DNA of 64,000 bases, from assembly GCA_026168455.1 (NCBI GenBank), contig CM047428.1, positions 5,062,443 to 5,126,442 on the forward strand, in the 5' to 3' direction. Position 1 is the first letter of the stretch. Every line of letters starts with the position of its first letter. Both the position numbers and the translations under genes were made by a program. The notes under the pieces were generated by a model, which made no database searches, was not told where the DNA came from, and saw only the letters and a program-made list of their open reading frames with translations. Source of the stretch: Theocolax elegans (taxonomy: Eukaryota; Arthropoda; Insecta; Hymenoptera; Cerocephalidae). Shown here one piece after another: positions 48,047 to 59,083 of this stretch.

Positions 48047-48417
48047 AGAAAATCATGTGGATAGATTAGAAGGCTAGAGGAGGGGGGGGGGGCGTGACGA
48101 TAAACTTTTTAAGAAAAAATCTATACATAATAATAATTGAATAATTTTGATAGGTAATTTTTTAATAATATTTGAGTATATTGTTGTAGTACATGTCATA
48201 CTTAAAAAATTATAATGTATTATATTTTAATTTATAAACAAATTAATGAATATATATATAAATTCTAATAAAACAGTTTACAAGTCTACTCTAAGTCCAA
48301 AATAATGTTTATTGGCTATTGTATATATATGTATATGTATATATATATATATGTATTATGTATTGTATATATGTATTGTTATAACATTATGTTTACATAT
48401 AACGTCTATAACGTTTA
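48047..48417. other. AT-rich noncoding DNA
   Basis: An 11-base G run at 48082-48092 and TATATG-type simple repeats at about 48320-48375; no gene. Confidence 0.5.
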
Positions 48418-48723
48418 TTATTGGAAATGGAGGTAAAATAGAAATAAAAGTCATTGATCTTTATAAAATAACTCTTTAATAAACCTTCACTAGGAAGGTT
48501 AGGTATTTACTTCTCAACACGCAGATCGAGAGTAGACTATTCCTACGAAGTCTCACACACAACTAAGAAACATCGGTCATTAAAATGAAGAAAAAACTCG
48601 AATATTCTGTCATTGTATTGGCAGGCAATGTCATAAAACCTTTCTTACTACACATATGATATATATTAAGCTGGTCGAGTGATTTTTGTATACGATATTT
48701 AATCAATAATCCAACATTTATTA
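48418..48723 (-). repeat. Dispersed repeat of about 300 bp, copy 2
   Basis: Reverse-complement partner of 25405-25735. The two are diverged enough to be old insertions of one unidentified family. Confidence 0.65.
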
Positions 48724-48895
48724 ATATTTATTATTATTAGAAATAAACCTTGCTCGATTATTAGATATTTAGTGTTGCACACGCGTAGATAGGTATTTGT
48801 TTTGCGCAAACACAAACTCAAGTTATCTATAGAGCAAATACAACACCAAGACCGAACCGGCCAGAAGGCTCATTGCAATTGTTAAACTTCAGTAT

Positions 48896-49569
48896 ATTGT
48901 CGGCTGAGTGGAAGAACAGTCTATTTCGAAACTTGCTTGGAAAACGCCCTATCTCAGAACTTGCTTGGAAAACGCCCTATCTCGCGATCCGCTTGGAAAA
49001 CGCCCTATATATCTCGGAACTCGCTTGGAAAACGCCCTATCTCGCGCTCCGCTTGGAAAACTTCTAGCTCGCGCCTCGGTTGAAGAACGCCCTATCTCAA
49101 ATGAAATTTATCGCTTTCAAATTTTTTAGTGGCACCATGGCGCAACTTAAAAATTGTAAGCTTAAAAATCTCATCTGTTCTCTCAACTTTTTTTTTTAAC
49201 CTTTATTAACTTAAAATATTATTTAAATTGCACACAGGTCGGCTGATATAGTAAGTACTCGATACATCGCCGCTGATAGACAGATAAAGTCAGAGAACTC
49301 TCTCTTTCTCTGAGGAGTCCCGACGACGCCTAAACAATTTTTTTTCCAAATTTTAAACACTTTACTAATTAATTTATTTTAATTAGAAAGACCGTATTTT
49401 TAAGTTGCGCAGTGGTGCCACTACAAAATTTGAAAGCGAAAAATTTCGTTTGAGATAGGGCGTTCTTCAACCGAGGCGCGAGCTAGAAGTTTTCCAAGCG
49501 GAGCGCGAGATAGGGCGTTTTCCAAACAAGTTCCGAAATAGACTGTTCTTCTACTCAGCCGACGATATA
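48896..49569. mobile_element. Foldback element with tandem arrays in its arms
   Basis: The ends GTCGGCTGAGTGGAAGAACA and, inverted, GTCGGCTGAGTAGAAGAACA pair. The arms run inward to about 49155 (left) and 49398 (right), where AGTGGCACCA and GCGCAACTTAAAAAT words pair. TATAT lies outside both ends, a possible target duplication. The left arm has seven 27-28-bp units; the right arm has four, so one arm has gained or the other lost three units. The middle, about 240 bp, is unique. There is no transposase; class unknown. Confidence 0.7.
48908..49103 (+). repeat. 27-28-bp tandem array within the foldback
   Basis: The unit core is GCTTGGAAAACGCCCTATCT followed by about 8 variable bases. Units start at 48908, 48935, 48963, 48991 (with a 4-bp insertion), 49023, 49051 and 49078. 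The two open frames of 64 and 73 codons crossing it simply translate the repeat. Confidence 0.85.
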
Positions 49570-49648
49570 TAATTACCATTTATCTTTAAATAATATTAAC
49601 GGATTTTTACAAGCATCTTTTAGTTATCGTTTCAGTACAATTCTTTTT

Positions 49649-50350
49649 TTTTGGAGTCTGTGATAAGGCATTTTACGCACAACCGGTAGACCATCTACCC
49701 CCTCGTAAGAGTAAACAGTCCATTGACTGTGAGACTCGGTAGGAGTGAACTACCAATATATCCACTAAACCCACATATCTCTGTTCGCACCGATACCAGC
49801 CCGGAACTGTTATTCACATTATTTCAGTCTGGGCGGCTGTCCTTGCGTGTCCAGAAACACATTCACTCTTTTATTCTTTCATATTCGAAAAACACATTCG
49901 TTCAATCTTCCAGATATCCATCCACATTCTTGCTACATTCGTTACGTATTCCGCGATCGACCGCCAGTTGTCCGTGTTCGTCATCATCACGCCTGTCACG
50001 TTTTCTGGTGTGACCGTTCCCGTGTCAGATTCTAGTCTTTGACGGTGTTCGATCCAACGTTCGCAAGCGAAGAACGTATGTTCAATGTCGTCGTAGGCCC
50101 AGCTGCAGTACTTGCAATCTCGTGATGCAAGTCTCCCATTCGGTGTAAATAGGCCCGGAAGTATCCGCGTCTAGACAGAAACTGAGTGAGATACAAGTCT
50201 ACCTCGCCGTGATTCCTCTTCTTCCACAGGACAACCGAAGGGATAAGCCTCCGCGCCCATCGTCCGTGTGAGATGTTTGTCCACCGAATCTGCCAGAGTT
50301 CCAACGTATGCGTTCGTTTTTCCGTCGCAGCGTCAACCTTACCCATATCC
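49649..50350 (-). mobile_element. 5'-truncated R1-type LINE with poly-A tail
   Basis: On the minus strand it holds the C-terminal end of ORF2, about 220 bp of 3' UTR, and an A run at 49649-49657 after CAGACTCC. The 5' end is fused to a tRNA-like SINE head (50351-50431). No target duplication is visible. Confidence 0.75.
49871..50346 (-). pseudogene. C-terminal part of R1-clade LINE ORF2, frameshifted
   Basis: The first frame (from 50346) reads LWQIRWTN...GRWARRLIP, LWKKRNHGEVDLYLTQFLS and FRAYLHRMG, the phrase typical after the RT domain in R1-clade elements. Near 50130 the frame shifts by one base. The second frame continues with CKYC-x8-H-x4-C, the CCHC zinc knuckle (its first two Cys at 50114-50116 and 50105-50107), then EHTFFACERW, and ends at a stop at 49871-49873. 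Endonuclease and reverse transcriptase domains are absent. It is a dead fragment. Confidence 0.85.
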
Positions 50351-50431
50351 CTGCTGCCGGAGCCAGGAATCGAACGTGGGACCTCCAGATTACGAGCCCA
50401 ACGCCCTAAACCGACCTAGCCATCGCAGACT
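50351..50431 (-). mobile_element. tRNA-like SINE head joined to the LINE fragment
   Basis: On the minus strand it begins TGCGATGGCTAGGTCGG, has the B-box-like CGTTCGATTCC, and matches the head of the SINEs at 7859, 20045 and 22392. The SINE body is absent: LINE coding sequence begins within a few bases of the end of the tRNA-like part, and no SINE body appears beyond the LINE tail. Confidence 0.8.
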
Positions 50432-51842
50432 CTTATTATTTATTATATATATAAATAACACATAAAAAAAGTTTGTTCAAAAATAAATATTCGTAAACCT
50501 TCGTCTCCATAACGTTTAAATTCGTGCAATTAGAAACTTGGCATCGTCGAATTCGATGACCCGAATTACGCAATACAATATTCTTAATAATTGAAGATAA
50601 AGAAAAAATATATCAGACAGAAAATCAACAGTTATCGCATCATATTCATATCATATTTTTCACATTAGATTCAATGAATAGGATAATAGGAGACTATACT
50701 TTTTAAAGTCGATATTGATGACGAACCATATTTTATTCAACTGACGACGATTTCGATGAGAAAATAAGAGGAACGTAAATTTTAAATACATATAGGATAT
50801 TTATAATATACCCATAAATCAATATAATTTACAAAATATTACCAAGCGTAATTTATTATCAAATTTTCTATCGCAATGTTTCAGCATGATTTCACAATTC
50901 TATATTTATGCCTTTACTGCAGAATTTACAAAATTGTATCATTAAATAAGTAGAATAATAATTTTATTAGTTATTAATGAATCATTACGAAAAATTAAAA
51001 TGCTAAAAAGAAATTGTAAAATAAAAAATAATAAAATTTATCGAATGAAAATAAAAAATTTAAAACATTTTTTGAACTTTTGATTATTGTAGTTAATAAT
51101 TTATTAATATCTTATAATTATTAATGCTATAATTATAATTCTTATATTCAATGATATACTGTTATAATAAAATTTTAATTATATCGAATATTAAATACCT
51201 GATACCTTCCAATTATATACGTAATTGTAATTAATAGAAATCTAAAAGTCTCAAAACATTGATTATTAATTATGTTTCATCGACGTTCGTCAAAATCTTG
51301 TAAGTCGAAAACGTATATATAAAAAAAAATTCTCAACCCTCCACGTATGATCGGAAGTCGTTACAGAAAATTATATAAAATGTAACTTTTGCAAGCAATT
51401 TCAGTAACGTTCACGTCATTTCTGATGTGAAAAAGAAGACATACAACTTTCAACTTAAAATCGTCCTTACCGAAGGAGGATGAAGGTAGATGGGAGGGGG
51501 AAGTGTAGGGGGTTGCCGTCTCGTAAAAAGTTAAAGCTCTTTTAATGGCACATTTCTTTTCTAAGAAAATAAAGCTCGAATTTCTTAAGTTTCGTAAAAG
51601 GCAATTTATTATGAATCTTTTCATCAATTACTTTCAATTTTTAAATCGAGGGAGCGCAGATGGATTTTTTCCTCGTGGTTGAGGATTAACATATTCCTAT
51701 CGCAATGATGAAAATATTAAGATGAAATTTAAAAAAAAATGATACAGTCAACCAATTGTAATCAATTAATTTATAATATATTTCTTTTAGATTTTTGTTG
51801 CTTATCTATATATGATAGTTTTAATTGAGTATTGTCAATATT
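50432..51842. other. AT-rich noncoding DNA
   Basis: No gene is supported. An 88-codon minus-strand frame (51361-51627) has no recognised domain. Confidence 0.45.
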
Positions 51843-51846
51843 TTAA

Positions 51847-52262
51847 GGGGGTAGGCTGAGTTAAAACGAAAAAAATAAGCAATTTAGCTATTAAAAATTT
51901 TTAAATAAATTATTAGACATTTTGGTTCACAAATTATAAATGAAGACCTATTTCAAAAATATAATCCATCATAGTTTTTATATGTCAATAGCTTCCTTTT
52001 GAGCCTGACTAGGTTCGATTTGGTTCAAAAATAGTCGAGCAAAAGTGTCCCTTGCGATAAAATTCTGGAAATTCAGGTATCAAGCATACGAATTAATTGC
52101 AAGACCTTAAAGCAACATTTTCAGGTCTACCGGCCCGTAAATTGAAGGTCTCAATAAGTACTTCAACCTCAATTTTTTATGTTTATATAGTTACAAATAT
52201 TAAATTTTGATAGCGTAACATAAATTTGCTAATTTTTTTCATTTTAACTCAGGCCTACCACC
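51847..52262. mobile_element. MITE with TTAA target duplication, 416 bp
   Basis: The left end GGGGGTAGGCTGAGTTAAAA and the inverted right end GGTGGTAGGCCTGAGTTAAA pair over about 35 bp. TTAA stands outside both (51843-51846 and 52263-52266). There is no coding capacity. TTAA targets occur in piggyBac and Kolobok superfamilies; the ends do not look like the element at 15489, so it is a separate family. Confidence 0.75.
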
Positions 52263-52266
52263 TTAA

Positions 52267-52992
52267 TGTACCGTAAAACACGTTGTTATGAGATAATTAA
52301 CCAATAATTTCCGATGTTAAATTATATTTCGATTAATTACTTGAATGATATTTTTTTCTATTAATTTAATGAAATAAATAAAGAGAATATGTCGTCAACC
52401 AATTATGAGCCAATAATAATTTTGAACCAATAATAAATTAAACATATTGATTAGCTAATAAACCATTAATTCATGATATTTATTGAGATTTGAATTAATT
52501 ACCTAAGTTAAAATATTTAGCAACAAATGACTATATTTTAATAACTATCATATAATAAATAATAAGTAGTAATAAGTAGGTAATAATAAGATTAAGCCAA
52601 TAATGTCAAAAATGATGCTAAGCCAACAAACCAATAACTGACGTTATTACTATATATTTTTAGTGATTACCTATAAGATAATTAATTATTTTCTCTATAA
52701 ACTATGTTTTACTAACTCACAAAGTATCTCATTATCCAATCATTATTTTAAAAAAAACGTCACCAGGGTATTGTGCACCGTTTTCTTTTGAACTTGGAAA
52801 ATTGAAAGGTGAGCTTTCCCCAATCCCAATAGAAATCGGTCGAGTTCCGTTATCTGAACGTTGCATCTGGACCACCCGGTGGTTAATCACTACCGAGAAA
52901 GTAACCTTTTTCAATTCGTCTCAATGGTGTATATAGATTGTACAAGTAAAACTTTCGTCATTATCAAGGCTAAAAACGTCTTATTGGTTTCT

Positions 52993-53032
<40 letters not shown>

Positions 53033-53475
53033 ACTTCTTTTTCTTCTTCTTTGGAGTTAGCTTGTTTTTGTACCTTCGTTAACGCGACATCGTCAATTAT
53101 TCGACGCTTTAATTGTTTTAATTTCTTTAAATTGCCTTTGGAATTTATTTACCTGCGGATAGCTTTACTTTAAACGCGATCGACTGTTGTTGTCCTTCTT
53201 CTTTTTTTCGTTTTCTTACGTAAACGAGGAAAGGGATCTGTTAAGAATATTCATTGAGAGCGGAAATGTTCTTAATGATTGATTGATTTTTAAGTAACGG
53301 ATGAGTGCTGTTATTTTAATGATACTGTTTTGTCGTAATAATGATGGATGATAAGCTTTTGTAAATTCTTTCACACACAACTTTTTGTTTAATTTTCAAT
53401 GTGTGCGTTCAGTTTCCGGTCGGTATGGAATGTTCTGGAAATGTTACGATGTTTGGATGTATACGAAAGTTATTG
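52267..53475. other. AT-rich noncoding DNA
   Basis: 52290-52640 has further CCAATAATAA-type words like the 45.6 kb field. 52740-52990 is a less AT-rich stretch with a CCACCCGGTGG palindrome at 52871-52881. No gene is supported. Confidence 0.4.
52994..53029. repeat. (CT)n microsatellite
   Basis: About 18 CT units. Confidence 0.95.
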
Positions 53476-53726
53476 AAATATTGCTGAAATCTTGATATGA
53501 TAAGTGGAACGTTGTGGCTACGTTGATTGAACGTTCATAAAAGTTTTTGAAATATAACCGAAATGTCCATATATCTGTTATAAAAATATTGCTGAAATGG
53601 TGATATTTTGATATGATGGTTCATCAAATATTGCTGAAAGGTTGATCCGATTGTTGTTAAAATATTGCTGACATGTTTACTTTCCAGTTTCTAAAAAGTT
53701 GCTGAAACATTGATACAACATGAAAT
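53476..53726 (+). repeat. Degenerate minisatellite, about 33-bp unit
   Basis: AAATATTGCTGAAAT.TTGATATGAT phrases start near 53477, 53583, 53627, 53660 and 53693. Three successive steps are 33-34 bp; the earlier units are further apart and more diverged. Confidence 0.6.
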
Positions 53727-55844
53727 ATATCCTATAACACTTATCTAAATCTCAAGTAAAAATGTAACGTTATACCGTTAACAATATTTATGCTTTTTTA
53801 AAAATATCTATACTATGTGGCGCATTATGAGAAAAATATAAAAGTGAAATCAAAGTATAAAAGTGAAGTAACGTTGCAAATACGTATAAATACAATGATG
53901 AATTACCTACATAAAGACAAGTCGAAAATTATGCTGTATCATTATTAAAAAAAATAACGTAAAACATGAATATTGAACATACGGTATACAAAAGTTAATT
54001 CAGCAACATACGAAGTTTTACTAACGTCTTCTAACGTTACACAAAAATAAAAGTTTAATTAAGATATGTAACTGTTCAATTATAGATAAAAACGTGGTAC
54101 CAAAATTTTCAACGTAAATCAATCGAATACTTTTAAATTCCATAAACTTTAATATTATTATATCAACGCATTACGTCAAGAAAATCGAGGAAAAGATCGA
54201 TACATAATGCATGAAATGAAACAGCAATTGTGTTAGCGCAATGCGTTCTTCACCTCGTATATAAAAAGAGAAAACGCGTAGTAAAGATTTTTATGTTCAA
54301 TTTCATCCCTCTAACTGTCTCTTCCCTCTAGGATCATCCTCTCCTCTTTCTCACTCGACAACATTCTTTTATTCCCGATCATGAAAAATAACAAACGTTG
54401 CTTCATCAATACCTAACGTTTTATCGTAAAAAAAAAGAAAAAAAATTGTTAAACGAATTTTCGTTCCGGCGACAAAATTGTTGAACAATCTCATTTACCC
54501 TCCTCCGTTCGATTCCTGAAAATTTGACCGGTATACATTTTACACGTTAAAAGCTCTCGTGATTACCGTGGACACGTTGCAAAGTACATTCGGTATGCAA
54601 CGAAGTGCAATATACCTTTTTCAATCTTTTACTTAAAAAAAAGCAAGAAAATGCGTTCTTATCCACTGCGCTTGCTGGTATTATAATCCATTAGAGGTTA
54701 CGGCGACGTATACGATTACTTGTTACACGTTGCACGTTACGCATTCAGATATTAAATAACGCGACGCGTACCGCGTAATTGTTACGGGATATCATTCGAT
54801 ATATTAATTCGATATTGTTTCAACATTTCATGTGGATGTTTCCACAAGCGCAGAAAACGTTGCGTGCTTCGTTTACATTTGAGAAAAGGAAAAAAAGATC
54901 TACCATGAATACAGCTTTTTAATCAAGCTGTGTACGTTCATTGACAACGTTTAAATTGATCGAACGAAAAAATAAAAAAGTTCGCGTACGTGACGCACGA
55001 CCTTACGGTTTAAAGTTTAAAATTTCTCTCTCCGTCTGTGGGTTCGAACAATAAAATTTGACAAATTTTTAAAATAAACAACGTTACATTTCCCCCTCCC
55101 CCGTTCCCCTTCGTCTAAGAATAAATCCATTATTGTTGAATCTATATATCGATAGCGCGTATCCGCTTATACGGATTATAAAAAGCAATGGACAAAAAAA
55201 AGGACACTTGAATGAAATTTTCTTTATCCTCGCTCTCTCAATGGAAAATACGATACCGTACAAATTGACAATCGAGTGACTGAGTTGTTGAAACAGCTGT
55301 TATATGCATTACGTTCCCTCGAAATCGATCGATGGATGTGGAATTGTATGTTCCACACACATACACACACATATGCAAATGTATATATACATATAAATCT
55401 GAGTACATTTACGACGAGTATTTGTGTGAGTGTGAGTGCAATTTTGTTCATATACGTGGTTGTGTGAGTGTGATTTGTGTATGTGTGTTTTTGTGCGCGT
55501 GTCGTGTATCGATTACCCATTGTTTTACGTTTCGAATAAGAGGATTTGATAAGAATTGATTAATGTTTAAATTGGTGGCTCGAGCTCGTTGTTCTTTCAT
55601 TAGGTTCTAAAATACTGGTTTGCAGACACAATGTTTTCCAGGTAAAATGTTGTTTAATATGAATGTATATTGCTGCCGGCGATGTAGTGGTGCAAGTACA
55701 AAAGAGGGATTTGGATAATGAATAAGTTGAATGGGTGTACAAGATGTTTTTGTCATTGTCCTCCTTATCGCGAGGTTCGTTAGGAATTGTAAATTTATGA
55801 AGAGGTCGTCGAAAAAGGGATGGCCGGATTTGATGGGCAGGTTC
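53727..55844. other. Noncoding DNA
   Basis: No gene is supported. (CA/TG)n-like stretches at 55355-55500 explain the Thr/His- and Cys/Val-rich frames there. 54240-55060 is somewhat richer in CG dinucleotides (AACGCGTAG, TAACGCGACGCGTACCGCG) than the surroundings. Confidence 0.4.
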
Positions 55845-56900
55845 AGATCAGGACCGGATTTGAGATCCATTAGATTGGAACACTGGCAAGAAACAAATTT
55901 GACTAGTGTTTGTAAAATCTGATATGAATAGTAAATGACGCATTTGAACATTGATTTATACTGTAGTAAGTGCAGAAAATAATGTAAAAATAAGTTCCTG
56001 ATCAGGTCCGGATTAACTCGTCTCGTTGATTAGTATTTAAATTATCAAATTGATTCTTGTTTAAATACGTATTTACATAAGTGTTGGGATGTAAAGTATG
56101 AAGATTCCGGTACGGGTGAAGGGCAAAAATGGGTAGCCATTATTAATAATATTATTCATGAATAATGGTCGGAAGAAAAATAATTGAATAATACTTTAAT
56201 AAATTAGATAAATAAATATAATATAATTGTAGGAAAAACAAGGTAAGTAAAGTCCTGATTACAACCTTATTAATTGTTTACATTAATTTTTATTAATAAA
56301 ATCAAATTACCCAACTTTGTTTAAATTTGTAAAAATTCGAAAATTATTTTCCGGAGTTGTTTATCAGGACCGGATTAGGTATGTATTGTTTATAATTTAA
56401 GGTTTGAGTTTTGGTTCCATTAAATTAAAATTCTCATGCAATAATAAATGATGCATTGATGCGTTCCAAAAAATGCGGAAATAAAATAATAGGGTTTCGA
56501 TTTCATGTTGCATATTATCAAATATAAAAATGATGAGCATCTTAAGAAAATCTTTTTAGAGCATATTGATTTCAATCTTACACGTCAATTTTATATTCTT
56601 AGAGAAATTTGATATTAAAAATCGTTTAGTAAAATAATTTCAAAGAAACAAGTAACATCCGCAATAAGGTTTGTACCAAAAAACGCAAATTTTTGTGGAA
56701 CTAATGCCTTATCAATTTCGACATCGAGGACTTTAGATATTTTTTCAAAATGTGGTCGAAATATTTTTTACAAAAATCAGGTATAGATCAAGCCAAAAAA
56801 CGATCGGTACTTTGATTCCTATATCAATGTTTGTTATAGTAATAAGGTTCATATATCAGGACCGGATGAAGACTTTCCGATACCATGATAACTATATCAA
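55845..56900. repeat. GATC-cored satellite traces, second cluster
   Basis: Cores lie at 55851 (GATCAGGACCGGATTTGAGA), 56005 (TTCCTGATCAGGTCCGGATT), 56262 (AGTCCTGATTACAACC), 56366 (TATCAGGACCGGATTAGGTA) and 56855 (TATCAGGACCGGATGAAGAC). Secondary phrases TAAATGA.GCATT.GA and TGC.GAAAATAA recur after two of them (55930-55985, 56447-56490). Confidence 0.55.
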
Positions 56901-58199
56901 CATTTATTACAAAAATCGATGATTTCGATTCTTTATAAAAACAACAATCACCCCGTACCACATTATTACCGTATGACACATCGATTTACTAGCCCCAATA
57001 TTATTCAAAAAGTGCGAAAACTTCAAGTGCAGTGCACTCGTCGAATCAATGAATACGAAATTATCATCGAACGCACAAAACTAAACTTTTATAAATATGC
57101 GAAATTCAAATTTCCCGGTCACTCATGCGCACACCCCGAGATAACGAGATAAAGAGCACATATGCATATTTACGGATGAGCGAGTAACAAAACAAAAAGA
57201 AAAGAAAGGAAAATCGTCACTTTTATACGTGTAATTTCCCCGAAACCGTCGAGTATTGTTCTTTCTAAAAAAAAGAGTCATTGAATGGCTCGGCGTTAAG
57301 CGAATGGTCGTTGATGCGTTATAGTAGTGGGACATCGAGGAAAAAAAAAAGTACGCGCGTTATTTTGTTACGGGTACGTAAAGTCACGGTTGAATGACGC
57401 TTGATTGACCGCCGCGTGTTTAGCAAACATTTTTGTTCGACGTTGACTTTCCCTACGAGCTTTGACATTTTATACACACACGCTCACCTACACTTGGCTA
57501 AGCTCTTTTCGAATTCCAACATTTTTTTTTTTCACAAAAATCTGGTATTTGCCGAGGTATGTTTTTTGGAGGGGTCGGTACTGCAGATTGCGTTACCGTT
57601 TTGACTTGACCGCTTTAAGCTTTGATTGCGCGCGCGTGCGATTCTTGCTTTTTTTTTCTTTTAATCAATCGAAGGAAGCCTTTTTTTTTCCTTTACATTG
57701 ATTACGATTTTGTCGTTCGTGTAGGAAAAATGTGTTTTTTTTTTCCTCTTTTGGAATTCACGCGCGTTATGAAAAATGCATTTGATATTTCGTACGCGTG
57801 TGGGCTGGATACACGTGGAAGAGAAGTAATTTTTATTCACTAGTTGTTAAAAACGTTACCGCCACGCGTCAGTCAATATTTTTTCAATTTATTCTGTTTA
57901 TTGCGTTTCTCGACCAAACAATACAATACGTATAGTAACTGGTATATTTTTTTTGTTATTGTAGGAACAAGAGGAATTAACTCCGTGAATAGAATAATTT
58001 TTGGGTCCTCGTATATTCAATGATATTGCGTTAGCTAAGTAAATAAAAAAATAACATACGTTAATATATCGGGAATGTAAAATAAATATAGAGGTTTTAA
58101 ATAAAAAAAAACATATATAGAGGTTAACTTGTATATCGTGTGTGTTATTCATTTCAATCGTAAAATGAATAATTCAATGAAAAATTCTGTAAAATGTAT
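56901..58199. other. Noncoding DNA with a less AT-rich stretch
   Basis: 57110-57620 and 57780-57860 are less AT-rich. Frames of 60-80 codons overlap on both strands, none with a recognised domain, and T-runs make several Phe-rich. Confidence 0.4.
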
Positions 58200-58645
58200 A
58201 TTTAGAAAAAAATTATTATGATTTTCATGAAAATCATCAGCATCAACAATATCATAAACATCATGTAATAAATTATCATCATAATCCTCAACATAATTAT
58301 GATTATTTTTATCATCGTCACCATCCTTACAGCTCATACATTCTTATCCTCATTATTATCTGCATTACTGTCAACTGTATCGTAGGTTGTCATCCTTATA
58401 TTATCATAAACTGTATTATCATTAGCTTCATATGATCATCATCTTCATCGCATTTCCCATCGTTATCATTAACTTCATCACCATTCGTTTCATCATGATC
58501 ATCTTTCAAATCGCATTCCTCATCATTATCATTAACTTCTTATCCATTAGTTTCATTATCGTTTACATTCTTATTGTAATTATCATAATCAATGCCATTC
58601 TCATCTTCATTGTCATCAACTTTATCTTCTGCATCGTCTTGGTCA
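58200..58645. repeat. Degenerate ATC/ATT trinucleotide tract
   Basis: CATCATC/ATTATCATTAACTTC words dominate. The 87-codon Ile-rich plus-strand frame and the 62-codon Asp/Asn-rich minus-strand frame are translations of the tract. Two longer phrases repeat (CATCGTTATCATTAACTTCAT and a variant about 70 bp later). Confidence 0.75.
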
Positions 58646-58933
58646 TCAATGTCAATCTTATTTCATTATATAATAATGATACAGTTATAAAATAAAAGAT
58701 GATTAAGTTTTAATGAAATAATGAAGATTTTGTAAATACGCAAGAAAAACATTTAGAAATAACACTTCCTGAATTAGAAAATGTATATGTTGCCTTATGT
58801 ACATTATCATTCTTTATTATATAATGATTATTATTCTAAAAATTTTTTATTTCATTCTATTTTTCAGTAATTTGAAAAAGAAATATTTTACAAATTATCG
58901 CTTGGATTTTATTACTCGGTGGTTTTTTAATAA

Positions 58934-59083
58934 AATGATTGTTGAAAATTTATCGATTTGACCATGGATCTACAGTGGTCTTTACAGCGCTTTGAACTAC
59001 ATACTCGACAAAAACTTAACGAATTGGTCGACACGCACAGAAGCATTTGATTCTGTAAGATCGATAAATTTTCAATAATCATT
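58934..59083. repeat. Hairpin-forming inverted repeat, 24-bp arms
   Basis: AATGATTGTTGAAAATTTAT plus CGAT at 58934-58957 pairs with 59060-59083 with one mismatch, around a 102-bp loop that contains GACCATGGATCTACAGTGGTC. It could be a small MITE or a structured transcript; no target duplication is evident. Confidence 0.5.

Noticed and set aside
48908..49103. CRISPR-like repeat array
   Set aside because: Units are 27-28 bp head to tail with only about 8 variable bases and no spacers; the context is eukaryotic and inside a foldback element.
58432..58695. Hydrophobic Ile-rich frame that looks like membrane segments
   Set aside because: It is the translation of an ATC/ATT repeat; the hydrophobicity is a product of the repeat.
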